17,767 nucleotides of DNA from Pseudolabrys sp. (lineage in GTDB: Bacteria; Pseudomonadota; Alphaproteobacteria; Rhizobiales; Xanthobacteraceae). Below, piece by piece: positions 1 through 7,563 of the stretch. Location: positions 1-17,767 of the forward strand of contig JAQSCR010000417.1 of assembly GCA_029945495.1 (NCBI GenBank), written 5' to 3'. The notes beneath the pieces are model-generated. The model searched no databases, was not told where the DNA came from, and worked only from the letters and a program-made list of their open reading frames with translations. Position 1 is the stretch's first letter. The number at the start of each line of letters is the position of its first letter. Position numbers and translations under genes: made by a program.

Positions 1-664
1 CGATGCGGCCATCGCCGAAGCCGAATACCTGGATCTCAACGTGGCGGGCCGCGGCAACAAGACGCTCCAGATAGACGGCGCCATTGCCAAAAACACGTTT
101 GGCCTGGACCTGCGCCGCTGAGACGACCGCCTGCAATTGCTCCGCATGGTCGACACGCCGCATTCCAATCCCACCGCCACCGCCTGCGGCCTTAACCAGA
201 AGCGGAAAGCCGGTCCCGGAGGCATAGGCAGCGACGTTGGCATTGTCTTCGGAATCGAAGCGCGGCGAACCCGGCAGCACCGGCACGCCAGCCGATTCCG
301 CCATTGCACGGGCCAGTCCCTTGTCGCCCATCGCCTCGATGACGTCCGGTTCCGGGCCGATGAAAATGAGTTTGGCGGCCTTGACCGCGCGCGCAAAATC
401 GGCGTTTTCCGAAAGAAAGCCGTAGCCGGGATGAATCGCATCGGCTCTTGCTGCCACCGCCGCGGCCAGCACCCCGGCCGCGTTGAGATAGCTCTGGCGC
501 GCCGGAGCCGGACCGATCGGCACCGCTTCGTCGGCCAACTCGACATGCATCGAATGGGCATCCGCCTCGGAATAGACGGCGATGCTATACAGTCCAAGCA
601 GGCGACAGGCGCGAATGACCCGGCAGGCGACTTCGCCACGATTGGCGATCAGGACGCGCTTCAT
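1..664 (-). CDS. Biotin carboxylase subunit of an acyl-CoA carboxylase (partial, C-terminus off window)
   Basis: The reverse strand encodes 221 residues starting MKRVLIANRGEVACRVIRAC, the canonical start of acetyl/propionyl/methylcrotonyl-CoA carboxylase biotin carboxylases. These enzymes use ATP and bicarbonate to carboxylate protein-bound biotin. Visible motifs are HPGYGFLSEN (78-87), the MGDK lysine (K115), the glycine-rich ATP loop KAAGGGGGIGM (158-168) and HVEIQV (208-213). The frame is open to the window edge, so about half or more of the protein is missing. Whether it carries its own C-terminal biotinyl domain cannot be seen. An in-frame ATG lies 18 bp upstream (682), but the family start favours 664; neither has a clear Shine-Dalgarno. 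It is the last visible gene of the SDR-ACAD-MaoC unit, 31 bp after the MaoC stop. A separate biotinyl carrier (9886-10107) and carboxyltransferase (10398-11936) in the window could complete the enzyme; that pairing is inference. Confidence 0.95.
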   Translation of the reverse strand, partial: MKRVLIANRGEVACRVIRACRLLGLYSIAVYSEADAHSMHVELADEAVPIGPAPARQSYLNAAGVLAAAVAARADAIHPGYGFLSENADFARAVKAAKLIFIGPEPDVIEAMGDKGLARAMAESAGVPVLPGSPRFDSEDNANVAAYASGTGFPLLVKAAGGGGGIGMRRVDHAEQLQAVVSAAQVQAKRVFGNGAVYLERLVAAARHVEIQVFGFGDGRI

Positions 665-695
665 GGCCGGCGCCCAAGGCATGTGCGGCGGGCGA

Positions 696-1121
696 TCATC
701 GCGTCAGCACGACGGTGCCGGAGCCCGCAAACACGGCGCGGCCCAAAACCTCACCGGAAAGCTCGACGTCGCAACAGCGCGACGCCCCTCTCGCTTCCTT
801 GGCAATGACCTTGAGTGTGATCTGGACTTCATCCCCCGGCCGCACGGGATGCAGAAAGCGGCCGGCAATGTCCTTGGTGAAGGCGCCTTCGCCGGCCCAG
901 TCGGTCAAGCATTGGCCTGCGAAACCCATCGTCAGCATGCCGTGCGCAATGACGCCACCCAAACCTGCCTCGCAGGCGAAAGCGTGGTCGTAGTGAATGC
1001 GGTTGTAGTCGCCAGATGCGCCGGCATACATGACCAATTGCCGCGTCGTAACCGGCTCTTTGGTGAGCACGAAGGTGTCACCCTCGGTCACGTCGTCGAA
1101 TCGGCGAACGTCCACGGTCAT
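696..1121 (-). CDS. MaoC-family (R)-enoyl-CoA hydratase, HadB-like
   Basis: This 141-residue single hot-dog protein carries the hydratase-2 motif ASGDYNRIHYD (35-45), with the expected catalytic Asp38 and His43, followed by VIAHGMLTMG. It very probably adds water to a trans-2-enoyl-CoA. The layout (TRQLVMYAG, then the Asp/His motif, then AHGMLTMG) is close to mycobacterial HadB, the catalytic half of a two-protein dehydratase. A HadA-like partner candidate lies at 7564-8019. The gene sits 27 bp downstream of the ACAD-fold gene in the same unit. That gap is almost half filled by a 13-base G run ending 7 bases before the ATG and merging into the AAGGG ribosome-binding site, so translation could depend on the tract length. 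Confidence 0.9.
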   Translation of the reverse strand: MTVDVRRFDDVTEGDTFVLTKEPVTTRQLVMYAGASGDYNRIHYDHAFACEAGLGGVIAHGMLTMGFAGQCLTDWAGEGAFTKDIAGRFLHPVRPGDEVQITLKVIAKEARGASRCCDVELSGEVLGRAVFAGSGTVVLTR

Positions 1122-1128
1122 TGCCCTT

Positions 1129-1141
1129 CCCCCCCCCCCCC
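1129..1141 (-). repeat. Homopolymer run G13 (minus strand) at the MaoC ribosome-binding site
   Basis: Thirteen consecutive C on the plus strand read as G13 on the coding strand, ending 7 bases before the ATG of the MaoC gene and adjoining AAGGG. Long G/C runs slip during replication and are used as phase-variation switches in some bacteria. Here the run lies outside the reading frame, so a length change would alter the leader rather than shift the frame. A sequencing or assembly length error is also possible. Confidence 0.9.
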
Positions 1142-1148
1142 GAACGGC

Positions 1149-2312
1149 TCAGCGCTGCAGTGTCGAATCGAAGGTCTGGCCCAACTCGGCCTGACCGATG
1201 ATCTGAGCCGTGCGATCGTGGCCCGCATGCAAAACGTGGGTTTCAAGATCCCGCAGATAACGGCTCAACGGATATTCGTCGAACAGCGCGGTCGAACCCA
1301 CCGCATGAATGAGCTTGTGCGAGAGTTCGAACGCCACATGCGCGGCCGTCGACTTTGCGCTCATCGACAGCAACTCGGCCTCGACCACCGACTGGGTTTT
1401 GAAGGCGCGAATGGCGGCATGAAACAGCGCCGCGGCTGCGTCGAGAGCGATCTTCATTTCGCCCATGCGCATCTGGATCAGTTCGGACTGGCCGCGCCCA
1501 CGGCTGATAAGATATTCTTTGCACCATTCGTACATCCCCTCGGTCGTACCGAGGTAGTTGGCCGTAAAGCCGAGGTGGAATTTTCCTTGCCAGCGGCCGC
1601 GCGGATAGTCGCCCGGTTTGCCGAGAACATGGCTGGCCGGGATAAAGACGTTATCCAGCGTTATGACCGGGCTCGCGGCGGCACGCATACCATTTGGACG
1701 GTACCAATCGTTGTCGATCGTCACGCCTTTCATATCGGGCTCGACGATGACCATCTGGTGATTGTCGAGATAGTTGCTCACGCCCTCAATGGCGGCGAAT
1801 ATGATGGCGAAACTCATCATCGGGCCGTTGGTGGCATAGTTCTTTTCGCCATTCACAATGTAGCCGCCATCCACCTTCTTCAAGGAGGTGTTCATCATGT
1901 ACATGTGTTTGCGCTTGGCTTCCGAGCCGACGAAGCCGCTAAGAGAAGGCTTCTTAAACATCGGCTTGATGAACCGCTCACGCTGTTCTTCGGTGCCGAG
2001 ATCGTGGACCGCCCACGCCGTATGGTTCTGCACCTGATAGCAATGAGCCGTCGAACTGCAACCGCGGGCGATCACCCGCAGGGCCTGCAGGTATGTCGCA
2101 GGGTCGTCCGAGTCGAGATTGCTGCCCTTGCCGCCAATGGCCTTGGGCAGGGTCGTCGTCAGCCATCCGCGGCTGAACAACTCTTCGATATTTTCCCGCG
2201 GCATTTCGGCGTTGACGTCGTATTTCGGACCACGCGGACGAAACGACTTGATGGCCAGCGCTCCGAGTTCTTTGATATCCTCGCGCTGCAACGCATCGGC
2301 GGGATTGAACAT
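1149..2312 (-). CDS. Acyl-CoA-dehydrogenase-fold flavoprotein, probable reduced-flavin-dependent monooxygenase
   Basis: This 387-residue protein has the ACAD fold: an N-terminal helical domain, a middle segment with VNGEKNYATNG (153-163), and a C-terminal helical domain. Near the C-terminus, where true dehydrogenases have IYEGT with the catalytic Glu, it has RDLETHVLHAGHD (354-366). A Thr-His-x-Leu-His motif here is typical of the DszC/HsaA/HpaH-type group D monooxygenases, which take FMNH2 or FADH2 from a separate reductase. His97 lies where those enzymes also keep a histidine. It is clearly paralogous to the protein at 15984-17150, sharing GMRAA-SP and RWQ-FHL-F-A-YLG. The ribosome site GGAGG lies 5 bases before the ATG. 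It lies between the SDR and MaoC genes. A role as a dehydrogenase or desaturase is not excluded. No flavin reductase is adjacent; the one at 9368-9877 may serve it. Confidence 0.8.
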   Translation of the reverse strand: MFNPADALQREDIKELGALAIKSFRPRGPKYDVNAEMPRENIEELFSRGWLTTTLPKAIGGKGSNLDSDDPATYLQALRVIARGCSSTAHCYQVQNHTAWAVHDLGTEEQRERFIKPMFKKPSLSGFVGSEAKRKHMYMMNTSLKKVDGGYIVNGEKNYATNGPMMSFAIIFAAIEGVSNYLDNHQMVIVEPDMKGVTIDNDWYRPNGMRAAASPVITLDNVFIPASHVLGKPGDYPRGRWQGKFHLGFTANYLGTTEGMYEWCKEYLISRGRGQSELIQMRMGEMKIALDAAAALFHAAIRAFKTQSVVEAELLSMSAKSTAAHVAFELSHKLIHAVGSTALFDEYPLSRYLRDLETHVLHAGHDRTAQIIGQAELGQTFDSTLQR

Positions 2313-2366
2313 GCATTCCTCCAGATTTTTCGAAATTGTTCTTGTCGTGCGGATGTTTTGGGGGCG

Positions 2367-3143
2367 TTAGCGGCGTGTCTCCGGACCGCCACTGGCGTAG
2401 ATGATCTGGCCGTTGACGAAGCCGGCTTCATCGCTGCACAGAAAGGCGATCAGGTTGGCAACGTCGCGCGGCACGCCGACGCGTCCGATCGCGATGTTCT
2501 TGGCGCGCATCTGGCGATATTCTTCCGGATCATGGCCAAGCCGGCGCGCCGTCTGCTGCGTCATCTCGGTATCGATGAAGCCAGGCGCAACGGCATTCAC
2601 ATTGATATTGAAACGGCCGAGTTCGAGGGCCAGCGAACGTGTGAACCCTTGGAGGCCGGCTTTCGCGGTCGAATAATTCAACTGGCCGCGGTTGCCCAAT
2701 GCGGACGTCGATGAAAGGTTGACGATCTTGCCGTATTTCTGCGCCACCATATGGCGCTGAGCGGCGCTGGTGCAAAGAAACGCCCCGCGCAAATGCACGC
2801 CCATGACCATGTCCCAATCATCTTCGCTCATCTTGTGAACGAGATTGTCGCGGGTGATGCCGGCATTGTTGACCAGAATGTCGACGCCGCCGAGTTTTGC
2901 CGCAACCTCCTCGATCGCGGCCTCGACCTGATCCTTCCGCGTCACGTCGCAAGCAACGCCAACGGCCACGGTCTTGAACTCATCGGCAATCGCCTTGGCC
3001 GCTTCCTGCGCCGCGGCGAGATCGAGGTCGATCACGGCAACGCTGCCGCCGTCTTCGGCGAAGCGCGCCGCCGTGGCGAGCCCGATGCCCCGTGCGGCAC
3101 CGGTAATAACGGCCCGGCGACCGGTGAAGCGCTTGGTCGTCAT
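2367..3143 (-). CDS. Short-chain dehydrogenase/reductase (FabG/3-hydroxyacyl-CoA dehydrogenase type)
   Basis: This 258-residue classical SDR has TGAARGIG (14-21), NNAG (92-95), catalytic Ser144, Tyr157 and Lys161 in YSTAK, and the PGFIDTEMT segment. Asp39 at the end of the second strand (VIDLD) favours NAD(H) over NADP(H). The likely reaction is interconversion of a 3-hydroxyacyl-CoA (or another secondary alcohol) with the ketone, following the MaoC hydration encoded in the same unit; the substrate is inferred. It is the first gene of a leftward unit (SDR, ACAD-fold protein, MaoC, biotin carboxylase). GGGGAG lies just before its ATG, and a promoter with an overlapping palindrome lies about 110 bp upstream. 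Confidence 0.93.
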   Translation of the reverse strand: MTTKRFTGRRAVITGAARGIGLATAARFAEDGGSVAVIDLDLAAAQEAAKAIADEFKTVAVGVACDVTRKDQVEAAIEEVAAKLGGVDILVNNAGITRDNLVHKMSEDDWDMVMGVHLRGAFLCTSAAQRHMVAQKYGKIVNLSSTSALGNRGQLNYSTAKAGLQGFTRSLALELGRFNINVNAVAPGFIDTEMTQQTARRLGHDPEEYRQMRAKNIAIGRVGVPRDVANLIAFLCSDEAGFVNGQIIYASGGPETRR

Positions 3144-3252
3144 TCACTCCCCTTTTGTCCTGCGTGACGTCTGTGAACGGCTTTACGGATACTACCCGGG
3201 GGAACCGCAGCCACATCTTAGAACACTTCGTCAGGGATATGAGCACGATATA

Positions 3253-3281
3253 ATTATATTGTCACCATCAAAAATGATCAA
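3253..3281 (-). promoter_or_regulatory. Sigma70-type promoter of the SDR unit
   Basis: On the minus strand TTGATC (3276-3281) and a perfect TATAAT (3253-3258) are separated by exactly 17 bp. Transcription would start near 3246 and give a leader of about 100 nt before the SDR ATG. The region is markedly AT-rich compared with the coding sequence around it. The -35 hexamer lies inside one arm of the palindrome at 3276-3297. Confidence 0.55.
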
Positions 3282-3297
3282 TCTATCAAGATTGATC
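3276..3297. promoter_or_regulatory. Perfect palindrome, probable operator overlapping the SDR promoter -35
   Basis: The arms GATCAATCT and AGATTGATC are exact reverse complements of 9 bp around the 4-base centre ATCA. The left arm contains the -35 hexamer of the minus-strand promoter, so a repressor bound here would block it. On the minus strand the dyad is followed by ATTTTTG, so a weak terminator for the upstream crotonase gene is an alternative reading, but the stem is AT-rich. Its sequence differs from the AATGTA-N14-TACATT sites elsewhere in the window, suggesting another regulator. Confidence 0.5.
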
Positions 3298-3353
3298 TCC
3301 CAACCGCGCATCATTACCACTGCTACCGAAACGATTGACCCTATGCGGTGACA

Positions 3354-4118
3354 TCAGAAACGCGCGCGGCGTTTCTCGCGGAAGGCGCTCACGCCCTCCC
3401 GGAATTCGTCACCGGCGAAACACAATGCCTGGCTGCCTGCCTCGAATTCGGCGGCGGCTTCGAAGCTTTGCGGGAAGGCACCGAGCTGGCGCTTGCTCAA
3501 AGCCAGCGCGAAGCGGGGCAAGGTCGCATAATACGAGGCAATCGAAACGGCGCAGGCCTGTGCTTCACCGTCGGCGGCCAACTCGTCGGCAAGCCCGGCG
3601 GCAATGAGATCGGCACCGCGCGTGTCCTGCGCCCGCAGCAGCATTTGCCGCGCCTTGGCCGGGCCAACTCGCCGCGGCAGCAAATAGCTGACGCCGAAGT
3701 CCGGGCCGAGCCCGACCTTAAGGAAGGGAAAACCGATCACCGACTTCGTGTCGACGACCACCGAGTCGGCGGCCATCGCAAGTCCGGCGCCAGCCCCCAT
3801 AGCGTAACCTTCCACCGCGCAAACGAATGGCTTTTCGCAATTCAGCATCAAACGCACAACTTCGTGGCCGCGTTGAATACGCTGCCTGCCGGCGGCTGGC
3901 GTTATGTCGGAAAGGCTCGCGAGGTCGCCGCCGGCGCAGAAATGGCCCCCTGCCCCTGTCAGAACGATCGAACGTATGTCGGCATCGTCCGACGCAGCCC
4001 GCAGCGCGTCGAGCAGCGCTTCACGCAACTCCGCCGACAAGGCATTGCGCTTGTCGGCGCGGTTCAAGGTCACTCGACGGACGCCCGGTACCGGTGAATC
4101 AACAAGGACAAGCGACAT
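3354..4118 (-). CDS. Enoyl-CoA hydratase/isomerase (crotonase) family, PaaG-like
   Basis: This 254-residue crotonase has LNRADKRNALS (18-28), oxyanion-hole segments HFCAGGDL (59-66) and GYAMGAGAGLAMAAD (104-118), and LLPRRVG. The two glutamates of classical hydratases are absent: position 112 is Gly in GAGAGL and position 132 is Phe in PFLKVGL. Instead Asp140 lies in GLGPDFG, matching the GLVPDSGG motif of PaaG-type 1,2-epoxyphenylacetyl-CoA isomerases and related Asp-dependent isomerases. An isomerase (double-bond shift or ring rearrangement) is therefore more likely than a plain hydratase. The gene starts 9 bp after the CoA ligase stop, so the two are co-transcribed. Confidence 0.9.
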   Translation of the reverse strand: MSLVLVDSPVPGVRRVTLNRADKRNALSAELREALLDALRAASDDADIRSIVLTGAGGHFCAGGDLASLSDITPAAGRQRIQRGHEVVRLMLNCEKPFVCAVEGYAMGAGAGLAMAADSVVVDTKSVIGFPFLKVGLGPDFGVSYLLPRRVGPAKARQMLLRAQDTRGADLIAAGLADELAADGEAQACAVSIASYYATLPRFALALSKRQLGAFPQSFEAAAEFEAGSQALCFAGDEFREGVSAFREKRRARF

Positions 4119-4127
4119 AATCCGCCC

Positions 4128-5759
4128 TCACTCGGCCGGTTGCGGCGCATCGACACTGCGACGCAACGCTTCTTCGCGCAGCTTGAACTTCTGGACTTTG
4201 CCCGTGCCGGAGGTGAGCGGCAGTACATCGATAAAATAGACATGTCCGGGCATTTTGTAGCCGGCAATCTTCGGCTTGAGGTAGGCCAGAACGTCGTTCT
4301 CTGTCGCCTGCTCGCCCGGCTTTCGCACGACGAAGGCGATACCAATCTCACCTTGGCGCGGATCCGGCACGCCGACGATGGCGCATGTTTCCACCGCCGG
4401 GTGCTTTTGCAGCACATATTCGATCTCGGCCGGGGCGACATTGAACCCGCGCGATTTGTAGGCGTCGCCGAGCCGGCCAATGAGCGCGATCCGGCCGCTC
4501 TGGTCCTGACGGCATAGATCGCCGGTCCGCAGCCAGCCGTCGGGCGTAATCGCCCGGGCGGTCTCTTCGAGCTTTTTGTAGTAGCCAAGCATGACGCAAT
4601 AGCCCCGCACCCAGATCTCGCCGGGCTCACCGACCGGGACAGGCTCCAAGGTTTTGGGATCGACGAGCTTGACCTCGATATCAGGCAGCGGGCGCCCCTG
4701 CGTGCCGTGACGCACGTCGCGCGCATCGTCCCACCGGTTGCGCGTAACGACGGTCGTCGTCTCGGTCATGCCATAACCGGTGATGGTGCCGGGGAACCCG
4801 ATTACGTCTTCGACAGCGGCCAGAATATCGGGATCGAGGCTGAGAACATTGCCCATCCGCAATGATGAACGGTCGCGTCGCTTGAAGTTCGGATGTTCGA
4901 CGATCTGCGGAATCATCGGCGGCAATACGTGCATGCTGGTGACGCGTTCGCGCTCGATCGCTTCGAGGAGGTGGCCGGCGTCGAATTGCTCACCGAGCAC
5001 GACCTTGGCGCCGCGCACCCAGAACGGACAGGTGCCGTTCATCGTCGCCATCGATCCGAACATCGGGATCGCCATATAGAGACAATCGTTCTCGGTGAGA
5101 TCGATCGGCGTTCCGATGTCCCAGCCCTTGCGCCAGACGCAGTGCGTGATCATCGCGCCTTTTGGCAGCGCCGTGGTGCCCGAACTATAGGCGATCAGCG
5201 CTGGCTGATCGGGGTCCGTCGCCATCGGCGGCATCGGCTGATCGTCGACGCTGATCTCGCTCCACACGGTAACGCCGCCATACGCATCGCCAGCGGGTTC
5301 GCAACAAACGACGTATTTCAGTTCCGGCAAGACATCGCTGGCGAGCGCCCCCGGCGCGCCGGATTTCAGCGCCGGCGCTAGCTCGGAAAGGCCTTCGAGG
5401 AAGTCGGGCCCATCCTTCCCGCCAGCGATCACGACGGCATTGCTGTCGGACTGGGCGAGTTGGTAGGCAATCTCGTCACGCCGCAATCGCGTATTGAGCA
5501 TCACGACAACGAGGCCCATTTGTGCCGCGCCCAGCCAGCACCAGATGAATTCAGGCCGGTTGGGCATCAGGATCGAGACTTTATCGCCAGGCATCAGCCC
5601 AAGCGCCGCGAACCGCTTCGAGGCGTCATCCGCGCAGGCCTTGAGGTCGCGGAAACTGTAGCGACGATCACGAAACACGAGGGCGTCGCGCGCGCCGTAC
5701 CGGTCGGCCAGCGCTGCCAGAGCCTGGGCGTAAGTCAGACCTAAGAACGGGTTTATCAT
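4128..5759 (-). CDS. AMP-forming acyl/aryl-CoA ligase (ANL superfamily)
   Basis: This 543-residue ligase activates a carboxylic acid to its CoA thioester via an acyl adenylate. It has the phosphate-binding motif YSSGTTALPKG (191-201), GYGMTETT (328-335), RTGDL (411-415), SRGFNVAPAEIE (436-447) and the C-terminal catalytic lysine K521 in GTGKVQK. Length is normal for a single-domain ligase, without signal or membrane segments. It heads the leftward unit with the crotonase and probably starts the pathway; its substrate (fatty, alicyclic or aromatic acid) cannot be read from sequence. GGAG lies 9 bases before the ATG. The divergent neighbour is the MocR regulator, and the intergenic region holds a 26-bp dyad overlapping the likely ligase promoter. 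Confidence 0.95.
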   Translation of the reverse strand: MINPFLGLTYAQALAALADRYGARDALVFRDRRYSFRDLKACADDASKRFAALGLMPGDKVSILMPNRPEFIWCWLGAAQMGLVVVMLNTRLRRDEIAYQLAQSDSNAVVIAGGKDGPDFLEGLSELAPALKSGAPGALASDVLPELKYVVCCEPAGDAYGGVTVWSEISVDDQPMPPMATDPDQPALIAYSSGTTALPKGAMITHCVWRKGWDIGTPIDLTENDCLYMAIPMFGSMATMNGTCPFWVRGAKVVLGEQFDAGHLLEAIERERVTSMHVLPPMIPQIVEHPNFKRRDRSSLRMGNVLSLDPDILAAVEDVIGFPGTITGYGMTETTTVVTRNRWDDARDVRHGTQGRPLPDIEVKLVDPKTLEPVPVGEPGEIWVRGYCVMLGYYKKLEETARAITPDGWLRTGDLCRQDQSGRIALIGRLGDAYKSRGFNVAPAEIEYVLQKHPAVETCAIVGVPDPRQGEIGIAFVVRKPGEQATENDVLAYLKPKIAGYKMPGHVYFIDVLPLTSGTGKVQKFKLREEALRRSVDAPQPAE

Positions 5760-5939
5760 TGGATGTTTCTCCAGCCCAAATACGGCGCGCCGTGAGGCAC
5801 AGCCTTATTGTTTTTGGCAGTCCTTGACCCGGTAGGCGCCGCCACAAGCATGGGGCGAGCTGACGTAACCCTAGCCCAGAACAATAGCTTTTTAAGTGGC
5901 CTCGGCCTGGCAGCGAGCCCTAGGGAGGTCCGGACACGC

Positions 5940-5968
5940 CTTTTACAGGCAGAGCAAATACACTTCAA
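5940..5968 (-). promoter_or_regulatory. Candidate promoter of the CoA ligase-crotonase unit
   Basis: On the minus strand TTGAAG (5963-5968) and TAAAAG (5940-5945) are 17 bp apart, a fair sigma70 match. The -35 overlaps the left end of the MocR-type dyad at 5967-5992. The resulting leader would be about 175 nt. No second gene or RNA structure was recognised in the rest of 5760-5939. Confidence 0.35.
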
Positions 5969-5992
5969 TGTAACGATCTGATGCGCTACATT
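5967..5992. promoter_or_regulatory. 26-bp operator AATGTA-N14-TACATT (site A, ligase/mocR)
   Basis: A perfect 6-bp dyad with a 14-bp spacer lies between the divergent CoA ligase and MocR genes. The same hexamers at the same spacing occur at 9235-9260. Inside the spacer the C8/G19 and G9/C18 pairs are also complementary. The site overlaps the ligase -35 and lies just upstream of the chosen mocR start, as expected for autoregulation combined with control of the catabolic unit. The binding protein is inferred to be the adjacent MocR regulator. Confidence 0.65.
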
Positions 5993-6031
5993 CCTTTCCT
6001 GAGTGCCGGCGCGCAGAGGATGACCGTTCCG

Positions 6032-7420
6032 ATGAATGAAATGTGGAAGCCGGATATATCTAAGATCGAGGGACCACGCTATTTGGCGCTGGCAGGTGCA
6101 ATCGCCGAAGCTATCGACAGTGGCCATTTGTCCCCGGGCTCCCAACTTCCGCCTCAGCGCGACCTGGCGCAGTACCTCGGTGTCACTGTCGGGACCATCG
6201 GCCGCGCCTACAACATCGCGAAAAAGCGCCAGCTCGTCTCCGGCGAGGTTGGCCGCGGCACATTCGTGTGCAGCACCGGCGAAGCGACCTTGCCCAACTT
6301 CTTGCCGGAGCGCCTGCCCGGCACCATCGATTTCGCCTGCTATCGTTCGCCGGTATTCAATCTCTCCGAACAGTTGACGCATGCACTGGCGCAAGTCACT
6401 GCGCGCGCCGTTCTCATGCCATTTCACAAATACCCGCCGGCAGAAGGTTTGTTGACCCACCGCACCGCCGGCGCGACCTGGATCCGACGCTCCGGTCTGC
6501 AAGTGCCGCCCGAACGCGTCATCGCTTGCGGCGGCGGCCAACAGGCGCTGTTGATGGCGATCAGTGCGATGGTCGGTGCGGACGAAACGCTGCTTGCTGA
6601 AGAGCTTACTTATTCCGGCGTCAACTCCATCGGCGCGTTGCTCAGCCGCCAGCTCAGCCCGGTCGCGATCGACGAAGAAGGGATGATTCCCGAAGCTCTC
6701 GAAGAGGCGGTCGCCGCCACCGGCGGGCGCTGTGTCTATCTGCAGCCGACGGTGCACAATCCTACTACGGCGATGATGTCCGACGCGCGACGGCGGCGCA
6801 TCGCCGACGTGGCGCGGCGCCTCGACCTCACCTTGATCGAAGACGACGCCGCCATCAGCGGCATGACCGAACGGCCATTGCCGATTGCCCACTACGTACC
6901 GGAGCGTACAATATACATTAGCAGCTTTGGCAAGAGCGTGACGCCAGCTCTCCGCGTCGCCTTCGTGGCATGCCCCGCCGCGCTGTGGGAGCGCTTGGCC
7001 AATACGCTGCATGCTCTGACTTTGGCCAATTCGCCTATCTCGCTGGAGATCGCGTCGCTGATGATTGCCGATGGCACCGCCGATGCCATTGCGCGTGCCA
7101 ATCTCACAGAACTGGCAGTGCGACATACCGCCGCGCTGGCGCAGCTCAGCGAATGGAAAGTGTCGAGCCATCCGGCCGCCTTCTTCCAGTGGCTGCAGTT
7201 GCCTGCCCACTGGTCGGCTACCGACTTCTGCGAGGCCGCCCGGCGCGAAGGCGTCTCGGTCGTGCCGGCGGACAACTTCACCGTCGGCAATGGCGTGCCG
7301 CCACGCGCGGTGCGCATCTCGGTCAATCCGGCGCAGAAGACCAATGTCCTGGCCAAGGGCATCGAGATTCTGACGCGTCTGTCGCGCGAGCGGCCGCAGC
7401 GGCGTCCGGGCGTCGTCTGA
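6032..7420 (+). CDS. MocR-type transcriptional regulator (GntR winged helix plus PLP aminotransferase-like domain)
   Basis: From the chosen start the protein has 462 residues. Residues 39-60 (LPPQRDLAQYLGVTVGTIGR and on) form the GntR helix-turn-helix, and GEVGRGTFV forms the wing. The remainder is a fold-type I aminotransferase-like domain that binds PLP, with HNP (242-244), PLP-lysine K301 in SFGKS, R308, and R428 in RISVNP. The Asp-Asp-Tyr usual in MocR/GabR proteins is here EDDAA (270-274), so the tyrosine near PLP is replaced by Ala273. In-frame ATGs exist at 5981, 6020 and 6032. The first lies inside the dyad at 5967-5992, and AGAGGA at 6015-6020 suits 6032 best. It probably binds the AATGTA-N14-TACATT sites and senses a pathway amine, amino acid or other PLP-domain ligand. 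It diverges from the CoA ligase. Confidence 0.92.
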   Translation: MNEMWKPDISKIEGPRYLALAGAIAEAIDSGHLSPGSQLPPQRDLAQYLGVTVGTIGRAYNIAKKRQLVSGEVGRGTFVCSTGEATLPNFLPERLPGTIDFACYRSPVFNLSEQLTHALAQVTARAVLMPFHKYPPAEGLLTHRTAGATWIRRSGLQVPPERVIACGGGQQALLMAISAMVGADETLLAEELTYSGVNSIGALLSRQLSPVAIDEEGMIPEALEEAVAATGGRCVYLQPTVHNPTTAMMSDARRRRIADVARRLDLTLIEDDAAISGMTERPLPIAHYVPERTIYISSFGKSVTPALRVAFVACPAALWERLANTLHALTLANSPISLEIASLMIADGTADAIARANLTELAVRHTAALAQLSEWKVSSHPAAFFQWLQLPAHWSATDFCEAARREGVSVVPADNFTVGNGVPPRAVRISVNPAQKTNVLAKGIEILTRLSRERPQRRPGVV

Positions 7421-7443
7421 TCTGGCGGTCATGGCGCGATCAT

Positions 7444-7470
7444 CTTGCGCTGCGGGTCATTGTGCGCAAG
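7444..7470. terminator. Weak hairpin between convergent mocR and MaoC genes
   Basis: CTTGCGC and GCGCAAG form a 7-bp stem around a 13-base loop in the 143-bp convergent gap (7421-7563). There is no T run on either side, so an intrinsic terminator is doubtful. Nothing else was recognised in the gap. Confidence 0.25.
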
Positions 7471-7563
7471 CCGGCAGGCCTCCAGGTCGGAACGGCACCG
7501 CCATAAAATGCCAGCCTGATGCGTTGCAAGCGCGCAGCCAAATGTCGTAAGCCCCGCCATCGG

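Noticed and set aside
1129..1141. C13 run as a frameshift site inside a coding region
   Set aside because: Both flanking genes are intact and the run lies between them, so it does not break a reading frame.
582..2714. 710-codon open frame on the plus strand
   Set aside because: It lies antisense to MaoC, the ACAD-fold gene and much of the SDR gene, all of which have clear family motifs. Its translation is rich in Arg, His and Ala without recognisable domains, as expected for a GC-rich shadow frame.
5981..6031. Longer start for the MocR gene
   Set aside because: The ATG at 5981 lies within the operator dyad and has no ribosome site, while AGAGGA at 6015-6020 fits the later start.
5756..7432. 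558-codon open frame on the minus strand
   Set aside because: It is antisense to the whole MocR gene, whose helix-turn-helix and PLP motifs are clear. The minus-strand product is low-complexity and matches no family.
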